The position numbers and the translations under genes are program-made. The notes under the pieces are model-generated. The model ran no database searches and had not been told where the DNA came from. It saw only the letters and a program-made list of their open reading frames with translations. 64,000 nt of DNA from Promicromonospora thailandica (lineage in GTDB: Bacteria > Actinomycetota > Actinomycetes > Actinomycetales > Cellulomonadaceae). The DNA is taken from contig NZ_JAMTCS010000012.1 in assembly GCF_024171955.1 (NCBI RefSeq), positions 166,173 to 230,172 on the forward strand. Direction: 5' to 3'. Every line of letters begins with the position of its first letter. Within the stretch, counting starts at the first letter, position 1. Below are positions 36,303-45,179 of this stretch, piece by piece.

Positions 36303-37844
36303 ATGCCGACACCACGACCGGTGGTCAGGATGCGGGCGGGCGCCGTCGTCCTCGCGCTCTGCGCCACCACCGCCCTGGCGGTCCCGGCGTCCGCCGCCGA
36401 CACCGCCACCACCGCGGGAGCGCACGTCGCGGCACCCGCCGGGTGCCTCGACCCGGACGTCCCGCTCTCGGTCGAGGAGCGCCGCCTGACCGCCCGCCTG
36501 CCCGACGCTGCCGACCCGACCGTCCCCGCCCCGCGCACCTACGCCCGCACGGTCATCGAGGGCGGCGGCTTCGGCGGGTACACGGCCGCCTTCACCGCGC
36601 AGCTCTGCCGCACCCGCACCCTCGCGGGCGCCACGGCGCTCGCGGAGCGCTCGGGCGAGGCCCTGTGGGACGCGGCGGTCCGCCGGGCGCAGTCCGACGA
36701 CGACGCCGTGCGCGGCGACCTGCCCGCGAGCGACGACCGCCCGCTGTACTGGACCCGCGTCGAGGCCATGGCGGTGCTGCGCCAGTGGGACCCGCGCGGC
36801 GGCCTCACCGACGCCCAGCGCACCGAGCTGGTCACGACCTTCGACAAGGCGTCCCGGGGCATGTTCGACATCGACCTGCCGCGCGGCCGCGACGTCGTCC
36901 GCGTGATCGTGAGCGGGTTCGACGTCTACACGCTCGACGGCGGCACCACCGGCCCCGCGCCGGGCACCGTGGGCAACAACATCCGCCACGGCAACCCGTC
37001 GGGCGCCACGGCGCTCTCCCTGGACGGCACCACCTACCGGACGGACGACGGCCGGACCGCCCACATCGAGGCCTACACGCTGCCCGTGAGCTACCGCGAG
37101 TTCGCCGAGGGCTACCTCGAGGACACCGTGGGCCCGTTCATGAAGCCCGGCCCGCGCCAGGTCGACGCGTCCCTCACCGTGAGCCAGGCCGGCGGTTCGC
37201 AGTTCAACCTGGAGCAGTGGAACGCGCGCTACCACGGCGTCTCACCCGGCAACGACGGCCTCGCGCCGTGCGCGCGCGTCGGCGGGGTGCCGCAGCTCGC
37301 GCTCGACAACCCGGCCTGCACCATCCAGGTCGTGGACCGCTGGGGCGGCGGCGACGGGCTCACCGACCCGCCGCAGTGGACCACGGCGAGCCTGCCGGTC
37401 GCCGAGATGATCGCGGCCGACACGGGCGCCGACGTGCCCCGGCCGCCGGGCGACACCTGGCCCGACCCGGACGTCGCGTTCGGCGTGGTGTGGAACACGA
37501 GCTACACGCAGTTCACCGACTGCGCCTCGCCCGTGCTGACCACGTTCAACAGCCCGCCGCCCGTCACCTACCCGCCGGCCACGCCGCCCGTGCCGCCCGC
37601 CGCGGGATCCTGCTCGTACAGCGGGGGCGGCGGCAACTACCTGTCGAACGAGAGCGCCTACCGCAACACGCTGCTGCGCGACCGCGCGGGGCTCGACATC
37701 CCCGCCGGGCACATCCACACCCCCGACATGCAGCACTTCGAGACGACCTTCGGCGTGACCGACCCGACGTTCGACGCCTGGCGCACGTCGATCGCCGCCC
37801 AGGCCCGCAACCTGGTCCACGCGGTCGTCGACACGACCGACTGA
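36303..37844 (+). CDS. Secreted pyroglutamyl-peptidase-like protein, active Cys replaced by Ser
   Basis: A 513-residue exported protein. A signal peptide covers residues 1-32 (VVLALCATTALAVPASA). The body carries the pyroglutamyl peptidase I (family C15) signposts in order: VSGFDVYTLDGG (about 203), HGNPSGA (about 230), QAGGSQFNLEQWNARY with Glu304 in the position of the catalytic Glu, GGNYLSNESAYRN where C15 enzymes have AGxYxCN, and AGHIHTP with His472 in the position of the catalytic His. The cysteine position is Ser448. The domain is swollen by insertions to twice the usual 215 residues. Context (5-oxoprolinase genes, divergent) supports release or sensing of pyroglutamate outside the cell; activity is uncertain. 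Confidence 0.72.
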   Translation: MPTPRPVVRMRAGAVVLALCATTALAVPASAADTATTAGAHVAAPAGCLDPDVPLSVEERRLTARLPDAADPTVPAPRTYARTVIEGGGFGGYTAAFTAQLCRTRTLAGATALAERSGEALWDAAVRRAQSDDDAVRGDLPASDDRPLYWTRVEAMAVLRQWDPRGGLTDAQRTELVTTFDKASRGMFDIDLPRGRDVVRVIVSGFDVYTLDGGTTGPAPGTVGNNIRHGNPSGATALSLDGTTYRTDDGRTAHIEAYTLPVSYREFAEGYLEDTVGPFMKPGPRQVDASLTVSQAGGSQFNLEQWNARYHGVSPGNDGLAPCARVGGVPQLALDNPACTIQVVDRWGGGDGLTDPPQWTTASLPVAEMIAADTGADVPRPPGDTWPDPDVAFGVVWNTSYTQFTDCASPVLTTFNSPPPVTYPPATPPVPPAAGSCSYSGGGGNYLSNESAYRNTLLRDRAGLDIPAGHIHTPDMQHFETTFGVTDPTFDAWRTSIAAQARNLVHAVVDTTD

Positions 37845-37851
37845 CCCCGTC

Positions 37852-37906
37852 GAGTGCTGGATATTCGCCCTTCTGGCACACGGCAGAGGGCGGATATCCA
37901 GCACTC
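37852..37906 (+). terminator. 20-bp hairpin after the peptidase-like gene
   Basis: GAGTGCTGGATATTCGCCCT (37852-37871) pairs with 37887-37906, with a single G-U position and a 15-base loop. It begins eight bases after the stop and ends ten bases before the -10 hexamer of the GntR gene. Confidence 0.65.
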
Positions 37907-37915
37907 AGCGATCCG

Positions 37916-37927
37916 TAGGATGGGGGA
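37916..37927 (+). promoter_or_regulatory. Predicted -10 element of the GntR gene
   Basis: TAGGAT, six bases (GGGGGA), then GTG. The spacer could also serve as a weak ribosome site, so leaderless and leadered initiation cannot be told apart. Confidence 0.45.
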
Positions 37928-38596
37928 GTGACAGTCGATCGGGCCGAGCGGAGTGCGGGCGCCATCCGCGAGCTCATCGTCACCGGGCGGCTCGTGCCCG
38001 GCCAGCGGCTCTCCGAGCAGACCGTGAGCGAGTCGCTCGACGTCTCCCGCAACACCCTGCGCGAGGCCTTCCGCATCCTCGTGCACGAGGGCCTGCTGGT
38101 CCGGCGGCCCAACGCCGGCGTCGCCGTGGCCCGGCCCACGCTCGCCGACATCGTCGACATCTACCGCGTGCGCCGCCTCATCGAGGTGCCCGTGCTCGCC
38201 GCCGGCGACCCCGCCCACCCCGGCGCCCGCATGATGCGCGACGCCGTCGACGCCGCCCTCGCGGCCCGCCTCGGCGGCGACTGGCGCGACATCGCCGCCG
38301 CCAACATGCGCTTCCACTCCGGCATCGTGGCGCTCGCGGGCAGCCCCCGCCTCGAGCGCGTGCACGCCAACCTCTCCGCCGAGCTGCGCCTCTCGTTCGG
38401 CCTGCTCGGCGACGACGGCGACTTCTTCGACGGCTTCGTGGACCGCAACGCCGGCCTCCTGCGCCGGTTCCTCGCAGGGGACGCCGACGGCGCCGCGGCC
38501 GACCTGAACCGCTACCTCACCGACTCCGAGCGCATGCTCCAGCAGATGGTGGACCGTGCGGGCACCGCCGGCACGCCGGATACGGTGAGCCCGTGA
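37928..38596 (+). CDS. GntR-family regulator, FCD subgroup
   Basis: A 222-residue transcription factor. The N-terminal winged helix reads [38 protein letters not shown]; the C-terminal FCD effector domain has the metal/ligand positions [19 protein letters not shown] and [13 protein letters not shown]. It overlaps nadC by four bases, but the two exact TTGTTCAAC repeats upstream of the transporter and peptidase-like gene fit this family's operators, so control of the pyroglutamate cassette is the likelier job. The ligand may be pyroglutamate or glutamate; this is inference. Confidence 0.88.
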   Translation: MTVDRAERSAGAIRELIVTGRLVPGQRLSEQTVSESLDVSRNTLREAFRILVHEGLLVRRPNAGVAVARPTLADIVDIYRVRRLIEVPVLAAGDPAHPGARMMRDAVDAALAARLGGDWRDIAAANMRFHSGIVALAGSPRLERVHANLSAELRLSFGLLGDDGDFFDGFVDRNAGLLRRFLAGDADGAAADLNRYLTDSERMLQQMVDRAGTAGTPDTVSP

Positions 38597-39534
38597 GCAC
38601 CCCCGTCCACGACACGCCCTCCACGATCACGCCCGGCCTCGACGCCGCCTGGGTCGCCCGCACCGTCGAGGTGGCCCTCGACGAGGACCTCGGCCCCGCG
38701 CCCGGCCGCGACGTGACCTCCCAGGCGACCATCCCGCCGTCGGCCACCGGGACGGCGGACCTGGTGGCGCGCGAGGACGGCGTCGTCGCCGGCCTCGTGG
38801 TGGTGCCCGAGGTCCTGGACCAGGTGGCGGCCCGCCTCGGCCTGCCCGCCCCGGCCGTCACCTTCCACGCGCAGGACGGCGACACCGTCACCGCCGGGCA
38901 GGTGCTCGCCGCGCTCGACGGCCGCACCCAGGTGCTGCTCGTGGCCGAGCGCACCCTGCTCAACCTGGCCAGCCGGGCCTCCGGCGTCGCGACGGCGACC
39001 CGCGCGTTCGCCCGCGAGCTCGAGGGCACGGGCGCGCGGGTGCTCGACACCCGCAAGACCACGCCCGGCCTGCGCGCGCTGCAGAAGTACGCCGTGCGCG
39101 CGGGCGGCGGCACCAACAAGCGCATGGGCCTGTACGACGTGGCCATGGTCAAGGACAACCACGTGGTCGCCGCCGGGTCGGTCGCCGCGGCCGTGCGCGC
39201 CGTCCGCGCGATGTTCCCCGACGTGCCCGTGCAGGTCGAGGCCGACACCACGGCGCAGGCGCTGGAGGCGGTCGCGGCGGGCGCCGACTTCCTCCTGCTC
39301 GACAACATGCCACCCGCGGTGCTGGCCGAGACCGTCGCGGCCGTCCGCGCCCGCGAGGGGCGCGACGGCGTCCCCGCGCACGTCGAGCTGGAGGCGACGG
39401 GCAACCTGACCCTCCCCGTCGCGCGCGCGGTCGCCGCCACCGGCGTGGACTACCTCTCCGTGGGCGCCCTGACCCACAGCGCCCCCATCCTGGACCTCGC
39501 GCTCGACCTGCGCCCTGGGGAGAACGGGTCGTAG
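38593..39534 (+). CDS. nadC: Nicotinate-nucleotide pyrophosphorylase (quinolinate PRTase)
   Basis: A 313-residue enzyme that makes nicotinate mononucleotide from quinolinate and PRPP. Motifs: [65 protein letters not shown] split across substrate-binding loops, VKDNH, and VEADTTAQA. Starts at GTG 38593 inside the end of the GntR gene. With nadB it belongs to NAD synthesis; the two are split by the pyroglutamate cassette. Confidence 0.96.
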   Translation: MSTPVHDTPSTITPGLDAAWVARTVEVALDEDLGPAPGRDVTSQATIPPSATGTADLVAREDGVVAGLVVVPEVLDQVAARLGLPAPAVTFHAQDGDTVTAGQVLAALDGRTQVLLVAERTLLNLASRASGVATATRAFARELEGTGARVLDTRKTTPGLRALQKYAVRAGGGTNKRMGLYDVAMVKDNHVVAAGSVAAAVRAVRAMFPDVPVQVEADTTAQALEAVAAGADFLLLDNMPPAVLAETVAAVRAREGRDGVPAHVELEATGNLTLPVARAVAATGVDYLSVGALTHSAPILDLALDLRPGENGS

Positions 39535-39541
39535 GCCTCGA

Positions 39542-39554
39542 TAGAATCGGCCTC
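39542..39554 (+). promoter_or_regulatory. Predicted -10 element and leaderless start of lysS
   Basis: TAGAAT, a near-consensus -10 hexamer, is followed by seven bases and the GTG of lysS. No ribosome binding site is present, which strongly suggests a leaderless mRNA. Confidence 0.65.
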
Positions 39555-41081
39555 GTGACCCAGAACCCCGCAGCCGAGAACCCCGCTGCCCCGCCGACCG
39601 ACGACCTGCCCGAGCAGCTGCGGGTCCGGCGTGAGAAGCGCGAGCGGCTGCTGGACCAGGGCACCGAGGCCTACCCCGTCTCCGTCCCGGTCACCCGCAC
39701 GATCGCCGAGGTCCGCGAGGCGTACGGCCACCTCGAGTCCGGCCAGGAGACCGACGACGTCGTGGGCGTCGCCGGCCGGGTCGTGTTCATCCGCATCGGC
39801 GGCAAGCTGTGCTTCGTCACGCTGCAGGACGGCGAGGGCAACCGCCTCCAGGGCATGCTGAGCCTGGCCGAGGTCGGCGAGGAGGCGCTCGCCGCCTTCA
39901 AGACCGACGTCGACCTGGGCGACCACCTGTTCCTGCACGGCCGCGTGGGCTCGTCGCGGCGTGGCGAGCTCAGCATCTTCGCCGACGAGTGGCGCATGGC
40001 CGCCAAGGCGCTGCGGCCGCTGCCCGTGCTGCACAAGGACCTGTCCGAGGAGGCCCGCGTCCGGCAGCGGTACGTGGACCTCATCGCGCGCCCCGCGGCG
40101 CGTGACATGGTGCGCCTGCGCGCCGGCGTGGTGCGCTCGCTGCGCGAGAACTTCCACCGCCGCAGCTTTCTCGAGGTCGAGACCCCGATGCTGCAGACCA
40201 TTCCCTCGGGTGCGGCGGCGCGGCCTTTCTCGACGCACATGAATGCGTACGACCTGGAGCTGTTCCTGCGCATCGCGCCCGAGATCTTCCTCAAGAAGGC
40301 CGTCGTCGGCGGCGTCGAGAAGGTCTTCGAGATCAACCGGAACTTCCGGAACGAGGGTGCGGACTCGTCCCACTCGCCGGAGTTCGCGATGCTCGAGGCG
40401 TACGAGGCCTACGGCGATTACGACACCATCGGCGCGCTCACCCAGGACCTGGTGCAGACGGCCGCGCAGGACGTTCTCGGCACGACGCTCGTGACGCTCG
40501 CGGACGGTTCGGAGTACGACCTGGGCGGCGAATGGGCAAAGCTGCCGATGTACGGCTCGCTCTCGGAAAGCCTGGGTGAGGAGATCACCGCCGACACCTC
40601 CGTCGAGGAGCTCGAGAAGATCGCCGCGCGTCTCGACGTCGAGGTCGGGAACAAGAAGATCCTCAATCACGGAAAGCTCGTCGAGACGCTCTGGGAGCAC
40701 CGGGTGGGCGACCACCTGACCGCACCGACGTTCGTGCGGGACTTTCCGGTCGAGACGTCGCCGCTCACGCGCGACCACCGCACGGAAAAGGGTCAGGTCG
40801 AGAAGTGGGACCTGTACGTGCGCGGGTTCGAGCTGGCCACGGGCTATTCGGAGCTGGTCGACCCCGTCATCCAGCGCGAACGCTTCGAGGCGCAGGCCCG
40901 GATGGCCGCGGCGGGCGACGCCGAGGCGATGCTGCTCGACGAGGATTTCCTGACCGCGATGGAATTCGCGATGCCCCCTTCGGGCGGAATGGGCATGGGC
41001 ATCGACCGTCTGCTGATGGCCCTGACGGGTCAGGGCATCCGCGAGACCATCCTTTTCCCGCTGGTGAAGCCGCAGGGCTGA
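39555..41081 (+). CDS. lysS: Lysyl-tRNA synthetase, class II
   Basis: A 508-residue class II enzyme. The OB-fold anticodon domain is residues about 60-160 ([23 protein letters not shown]). The catalytic core shows [11 protein letters not shown] (motif 1 region), [20 protein letters not shown] (motif 2) and [12 protein letters not shown] (motif 3). The 3' half uses more A/T-ending codons than its neighbours, for example GGAAAAG and ATTTCC stretches. Its place near lsr2 matches mycobacterial gene order. Confidence 0.97.
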   Translation: MTQNPAAENPAAPPTDDLPEQLRVRREKRERLLDQGTEAYPVSVPVTRTIAEVREAYGHLESGQETDDVVGVAGRVVFIRIGGKLCFVTLQDGEGNRLQGMLSLAEVGEEALAAFKTDVDLGDHLFLHGRVGSSRRGELSIFADEWRMAAKALRPLPVLHKDLSEEARVRQRYVDLIARPAARDMVRLRAGVVRSLRENFHRRSFLEVETPMLQTIPSGAAARPFSTHMNAYDLELFLRIAPEIFLKKAVVGGVEKVFEINRNFRNEGADSSHSPEFAMLEAYEAYGDYDTIGALTQDLVQTAAQDVLGTTLVTLADGSEYDLGGEWAKLPMYGSLSESLGEEITADTSVEELEKIAARLDVEVGNKKILNHGKLVETLWEHRVGDHLTAPTFVRDFPVETSPLTRDHRTEKGQVEKWDLYVRGFELATGYSELVDPVIQRERFEAQARMAAAGDAEAMLLDEDFLTAMEFAMPPSGGMGMGIDRLLMALTGQGIRETILFPLVKPQG

Positions 41082-41118
41082 AAATGAACCACGCTGTCGA
41101 GCATGTGAGGATCTTGTG

Positions 41119-41298
41119 ATGGATACGACGCTTGCGGTGCTTGCCGGGCTCACGCCCTCGGTCGGCGTCGGTCTGCTGTTCTGGTTTGCCATGCGCAAGA
41201 TCGTCCGCGCCGACCGGCACGAGCGTGAGGCCCTCGACCGAATGGACCGTGAGGGCATGGTGGCAGCAGAAAAGACGGGGAATTCCCCTTCGCACTGA
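41119..41298 (+). CDS. Small single-pass membrane protein
   Basis: A 59-residue protein with one membrane helix (LAGLTPSVGVGLLFWFAM) followed by a charged cytoplasmic tail (RKIVRADRHEREALDRMDRE). ATG 41119 has GAGG eight bases upstream; a GTG one codon earlier is possible. It lies between lysS and lsr2. I do not know a function. Similar short lysS-linked membrane proteins are common in actinobacteria. Confidence 0.65.
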   Translation: MDTTLAVLAGLTPSVGVGLLFWFAMRKIVRADRHEREALDRMDREGMVAAEKTGNSPSH

Positions 41299-41389
41299 TC
41301 TGTGCGCCAGACGTTATCCCTGGTGGCGTTGCGGATCAAATCCCGCGACGTTCACCGCGCCGGGTGAAGTTTTGGTGATCGGTGTCACA

Positions 41390-41428
41390 CACCCATTATT
41401 GACATGTCAATATTGGGTGAGGCATGCT
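41390..41428 (+). promoter_or_regulatory. lsr2 promoter with overlapping palindromic operator
   Basis: A 30-bp palindrome with one mismatched pair (41390-41419) has the perfect core TATTGACATGTCAATA. The core contains a consensus -35, TTGACA (41399-41404), and CATGCT 18 bases later is a weak -10. A repressor or Lsr2 itself, which prefers AT-rich DNA, could bind here. Confidence 0.6.
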
Positions 41429-41472
41429 CACGAACTAACCCCGAATTTGTGGCGCGGAAGGGAAGTACCCGT

Positions 41473-41805
41473 ATGGTTCAGAAGGTTCAGCTCGTTCTCG
41501 AAGACGACATCGATGGTGGTGCCGCGCACGAGACCGTGAACTTCGGCCTTGACGGCGTCTCCTACGAGATCGACCTCAATGCCGAGCACGCGGCCCAGCT
41601 GCGTGACGCGCTCGCTTCGTGGGTCGGCCACGCGCGCAAGGTGAAGGCGCCCGTCGCCCGCGGTACCACCACCACGCGCCGGTCGCGCTCCGGCAGCGAC
41701 ACCGCGGCGGTCCGGGAGTGGGCCAAGGCGAACGGTTACACCGTGAGCGACCGCGGCCGCATCGCGGCCGAGGTCCAGGAGGCCTACGCGAAGGCCAACG
41801 GCTGA
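41473..41805 (+). CDS. lsr2: Nucleoid-associated histone-like protein Lsr2
   Basis: A 110-residue DNA-bridging protein that silences AT-rich DNA. The N-terminal dimerisation domain begins MVQKVQLVLEDDIDGGAAHE and includes VNFGLDGVSYEIDLNAEHA. A Thr/Arg/Ser linker follows, and the C-terminal DNA-binding domain has REWAKANGYTVSDRGRIAAE with the RGR AT-hook-like loop. ATG 41473 uses GGAAGGGAAG. The AT-rich palindromic promoter region upstream suggests self-control. Confidence 0.96.
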   Translation: MVQKVQLVLEDDIDGGAAHETVNFGLDGVSYEIDLNAEHAAQLRDALASWVGHARKVKAPVARGTTTTRRSRSGSDTAAVREWAKANGYTVSDRGRIAAEVQEAYAKANG

Positions 41806-41828
41806 CGCACCGCGCGCACGGTATGTCG

Positions 41829-41859
41829 CGCCCCGGCTCCCTCCCAGGGGGCCGGGGCG
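41829..41859 (+). terminator. Terminator after lsr2
   Basis: CGCCCCGGCTCCC pairs with GGGGGCCGGGGCG (one G-U) around TCCCA. It starts 24 bases after the lsr2 stop; an outer GCACG/CGTGC pairing may extend it. Confidence 0.7.
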
Positions 41860-41896
41860 TCGTGCGTGCCGGGCCGGAGCACCGGGTGCGCGGAAC

Positions 41897-41908
41897 TAGG
41901 CTGACGGC
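41897..41908 (+). promoter_or_regulatory. Predicted -10 element and leaderless start of the lactonase gene
   Basis: TAGGCT, six bases, then ATG, with no ribosome site. Confidence 0.5.
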
Positions 41909-42967
41909 ATGAGCATCCCTACCGCTGCCCTGTGGATCGGCACCTACCCCGCGACGGGTACGGCCCCGGGCACCGGGGAGGGCGTCTGGAGCGTCGGCCT
42001 GGGCGCCGACGGCCGGTTCGCGGGCGCCGAGCTCGCGGTGCGCGTCGCCGCGCCGTCCTTCCTTGCGCTGGACCCCGCAGGCCGCACGCTCCTGGCGGTC
42101 ACCGAGACGGAGCCCGGCACCCTCAGCTCGTTCCGCGTGTCCGACGACGGCGCGCTCGCCCTCGCCGCGAGCGTCGCCTCGGGCGGGACGAGCCCGTGCC
42201 ACGTGGTGGCGGCCGGCACCACGCCCGGCAGCACGACCGGCACCGCGGCCTGGGTGGCGAACTACGGCGACGGCGTGGCCGCCGTGGCCACGCTCGGGGC
42301 CGACGGCGCGCTCGGGGAGGCGCTGACCTACCCGCACGCGGGGTCTGGCCCGGTCACCGACCGCCAGCAGGGGCCGCACGCCCACTTCGTGCACCCGTGG
42401 GGCGACCGGGTGCTCGTGTCCGACCTCGGTACCGACGAGCTGCGCACCTACCCGCTGGACGGGTCGGGCAGCGGCGCCGTCGCGGCGGTGCTGCCGCCCG
42501 GCACCGGCCCGCGCCACCTGGTCGAGCTCGCGGACGGCACGGTCCTCGTGGCGGGCGAGCTCGACTGCCGCCTGCACGTGCTGGTCCCCGCCGGCCCCGG
42601 CCGCCTGGAGCACGTCGGCTCCGTGGCGATCACCGCCCGCACGCTGCCGGACGGCTCGGCGGGCTACCCGTCGCACGTCACGGTGGCGGGCGACCTGGTG
42701 CACGTGGGCGTGCGCGGTCCGGACGTGCTGGCCGTGCTGCGGGTCGAGGACGCCCGGGGCCTGCGGATCGAGAACGTGGCCGACGTCGACCTGGGCTCCG
42801 GCGCCTGGCCGCGCCACCACGCCGTCCTGGGCGGCGGTGAGACCGTGGTCGTGGCCGCGCAGGGTGCCGACGCGCTGGTCGCGGTGCGGCTCGACCTCGC
42901 GTCGGGCGTGGGCGAGGTGACGGACCGGCTGGCCCTCCCCGCGCCCGCGTGCGTGCTGGAGGCTTGA
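41909..42967 (+). CDS. Lactonase-family beta-propeller (6-phosphogluconolactonase-like)
   Basis: A 352-residue seven-bladed propeller of the YbhE/lactonase 10 family. Visible blade motifs include [51 protein letters not shown] and [19 protein letters not shown]. Members hydrolyse 6-phosphogluconolactone or related lactones; this one lies alone next to mshA, so its substrate is not fixed by context. Its stop overlaps the mshA ATG by one base. Confidence 0.85.
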   Translation: MSIPTAALWIGTYPATGTAPGTGEGVWSVGLGADGRFAGAELAVRVAAPSFLALDPAGRTLLAVTETEPGTLSSFRVSDDGALALAASVASGGTSPCHVVAAGTTPGSTTGTAAWVANYGDGVAAVATLGADGALGEALTYPHAGSGPVTDRQQGPHAHFVHPWGDRVLVSDLGTDELRTYPLDGSGSGAVAAVLPPGTGPRHLVELADGTVLVAGELDCRLHVLVPAGPGRLEHVGSVAITARTLPDGSAGYPSHVTVAGDLVHVGVRGPDVLAVLRVEDARGLRIENVADVDLGSGAWPRHHAVLGGGETVVVAAQGADALVAVRLDLASGVGEVTDRLALPAPACVLEA

Positions 42968-44256
42968 TGCGCGACAGCCTGCCGCCCGATCTCGCCGCGC
43001 CGGACGAGACGCGCCCGCTGCGCATCGCGATGGTGTCCGTGCACACCTCGCCGCTGGAGCAGCCGGGCACGGGCGACGCGGGCGGCATGAACGTGTACGT
43101 GCTCGAGCTCTCCCGCGCGCTCGCCCGACGTGGGGCGCAGGTGGAGATCTACACGCGGGCCACGTCGTCGGCCCAGCCGAAGGTGGCCGCCGTGGCGCCC
43201 GGGATCTGCGTGGTGCACGTGCCCGCCGGTCCGTACGAGGGGCTGGACAAGAACGACCTGCCCGGCCAGCTCTGCGCCTTCGCGGCGGGCGTGCTGCGCG
43301 CCGAGGCGCACCGCCCGCAGGGCTGGTACGACGTGCTGCACACCCACTACTGGCTCTCGGGGCAGGTGGGCTGGCTCGCGGCCGAGCGCTGGGACGTGCC
43401 GCTGGTGCACACCATGCACACCATGGCGCGCGTGAAGAACGCCGCGCTCGCGCCGGGGGACTCGCCCGAGCCGCAGAGCCGGGTGATCGGCGAGGAGCAG
43501 GTGGTGGCCGAGGCGGACGCCCTGGTGGCGAACACCGACGAGGAGGCGGCCGACCTCGTGCGGGACTACCGCGCCGACCCCGCCCGCGTGCACGTGGTGC
43601 AGCCGGGCGTGGACCTCGGGGTGTTCTGCCCGCCCGACGGCGCCGCCGACGCCGCGGCCCTGCGCGAGCGGCTCGACCTGCCCGCGGACCGGAAGATCGT
43701 GCTGTTCGCGGGCCGGGTGCAGCTCCTCAAGGGTCCGGACGTGCTCGTGCGGGCCCTCGGGGAGCGGGTCTGGGACTGGCGCCCGCCGCTGCTGGTGGTG
43801 CTCGGCGGTGCCTCCGGGCGCCCGACCGCCGTCCGTGAGCTGGAGGCGCTCGCCTACCAGGAGGGTGTGGGCCGCCACCTGCTGGTGCGGCCGCCCGTGC
43901 CGCAGGGCACCCTCGCCGACTACTTCCGCGCGGTGGACCTCGTGGCGGTGCCGTCGCACAACGAGTCGTTCGGGCTGGTGGCGGCCGAGGCTCAGGCGTC
44001 CGGCACGCCCGTGGTGGCCGCGGCGGTCGGCGGGCTGCGCACGGTGGTCCAGGACGGCGTCTCCGGCGTCCTCGTGCCCGACCACGAGCCCGCGAGCTGG
44101 GCGCTCGCCCTCAAGACTCTGCTCGACGACGACGTCGTGCGCGGTCGCCTGGCGGAGGGCGCCCGCGCGTCGGCCGCCCGCTTCGGGTGGGACCGCACCG
44201 CGGAGGAGATGCTGGACGTGTACGAGCGGGCCCGCAAGCGCCACGCCGCCCGGTAG
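42967..44256 (+). CDS. mshA: D-inositol-3-phosphate glycosyltransferase (mycothiol)
   Basis: A 429-residue GT4 glycosyltransferase that starts mycothiol synthesis by moving GlcNAc from UDP-GlcNAc to inositol 3-phosphate. Signature parts: [21 protein letters not shown] (inositol-P site), [37 protein letters not shown] and [20 protein letters not shown] with the EX7E-type glutamates. ATG 42967 overlaps the stop of the lactonase gene. gpmA and the Pho module follow, as in mycobacteria. Confidence 0.94.
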   Translation: MRDSLPPDLAAPDETRPLRIAMVSVHTSPLEQPGTGDAGGMNVYVLELSRALARRGAQVEIYTRATSSAQPKVAAVAPGICVVHVPAGPYEGLDKNDLPGQLCAFAAGVLRAEAHRPQGWYDVLHTHYWLSGQVGWLAAERWDVPLVHTMHTMARVKNAALAPGDSPEPQSRVIGEEQVVAEADALVANTDEEAADLVRDYRADPARVHVVQPGVDLGVFCPPDGAADAAALRERLDLPADRKIVLFAGRVQLLKGPDVLVRALGERVWDWRPPLLVVLGGASGRPTAVRELEALAYQEGVGRHLLVRPPVPQGTLADYFRAVDLVAVPSHNESFGLVAAEAQASGTPVVAAAVGGLRTVVQDGVSGVLVPDHEPASWALALKTLLDDDVVRGRLAEGARASAARFGWDRTAEEMLDVYERARKRHAAR

Positions 44257-44310
44257 CCCGCACGGCGGACCGCCGTCGGCCCGTTCCGGAAACTGGGGCA
44301 GGATGGGGGT

Positions 44311-45051
44311 ATGACCTACACCCTCGTGCTGCTCCGCCACGGCGAGAGCGAGTGGAACGCGAAGAACCTGTTCACCGGCTGGGTGGACGTCGCCCTCTCC
44401 GAGAAGGGCATCGAGGAGGCCAAGCGCGGCGGCGCGCTCCTCAAGGAGGCCGGGGTGACCCCGGACGTCCTGCACACGTCGCTGCTGCGGCGCGCGATCA
44501 TGACGGCGAACCTCGCGCTCGACGTCGCGGACCGGCACTGGATCCCGGTCAAGCGCAGCTGGCGCCTCAACGAGCGCCACTACGGCGCGCTGCAGGGCAA
44601 GGACAAGAAGCAGACGCTGGAGGAGTTCGGCGAGGAGCAGTTCATGCTCTGGCGCCGGTCCTACGACGTGCCGCCGCCCGAGATCGAGCTGGGCTCGGAG
44701 TTCAGCCAGGACGCCGACCCGCGCTATGCCGACGCCCCCGTCGTCCGCACGGAGGCCCTCAAGCTCGTGCTGGACCGCGCCCTGCCGTACTGGGAGAGCG
44801 AGATCGTGCCGGACCTCAAGGCCGGCAAGACGGTGCTGGTGGCCGCGCACGGCAACTCGCTGCGCGCGCTCGTGAAGCACCTCGACGGCATCAGCGACGA
44901 GGCGATCGCCGGGCTGAACATCCCGACGGGCATCCCGCTGGTCTACGAGCTCGACGAGGAGACCCTGGCGCCCGTGAAGCCGGGCGGCACGTACCTCGAC
45001 CCGGAGGCCGCGAAGGACGCGATCGCCGCGGTGGCCAACCAGGGCCGCTGA
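44311..45051 (+). CDS. gpmA: 2,3-bisphosphoglycerate-dependent phosphoglycerate mutase
   Basis: A 246-residue glycolytic mutase. The phosphohistidine motif [18 protein letters not shown] is at the N-terminus, [11 protein letters not shown] and [16 protein letters not shown] give the substrate loop, and [13 protein letters not shown] carries the second catalytic His. CAGGAT lies six bases before the ATG, with GGGGG in the spacer. The repeat element 45063-45166 follows the stop. Confidence 0.96.
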   Translation: MTYTLVLLRHGESEWNAKNLFTGWVDVALSEKGIEEAKRGGALLKEAGVTPDVLHTSLLRRAIMTANLALDVADRHWIPVKRSWRLNERHYGALQGKDKKQTLEEFGEEQFMLWRRSYDVPPPEIELGSEFSQDADPRYADAPVVRTEALKLVLDRALPYWESEIVPDLKAGKTVLVAAHGNSLRALVKHLDGISDEAIAGLNIPTGIPLVYELDEETLAPVKPGGTYLDPEAAKDAIAAVANQGR

Positions 45052-45062
45052 CCCGGCTGCGC

Positions 45063-45166
45063 CGAAGTAGAACTGTGGCGAAGTAGAACTGTGGCGAGAT
45101 AGAACCGGGGCGGAGGTGCTGACCAGCACCTCCGCCCCGGTTCTATCTCGCCACAGTTCTACTTCG
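45063..45166. repeat. Inverted repeat of the TAGAAC family, copy 1 (42-bp stem)
   Basis: CGAAGTAGAACTGTGG occurs twice in tandem (45063-45078, 45079-45094) followed by the variant CGAGATAGAAC. Bases 45079-45120 are inverted exactly at 45125-45166 with a 4-base loop, a 42-bp perfect stem. It lies between the convergent gpmA and phoU genes and can terminate both. The same units recur at 63219-63355. Confidence 0.85.
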
Positions 45167-45179
45167 GCGCGGGCGGGGG

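Noticed and set aside
30580..37844. Recent foreign island judged by base composition
   Set aside because: The cassette's GC content and codon use look the same as its surroundings, and no integrase, tRNA or attachment repeats were seen. Only synteny suggests insertion.
32975..37918. Plus-strand open frame of about 1,650 codons across the pyroglutamate cassette
   Set aside because: Antisense to pxpBC, pxpA and the transporter, all with clear motifs, and it runs through the secreted gene in the wrong frame.
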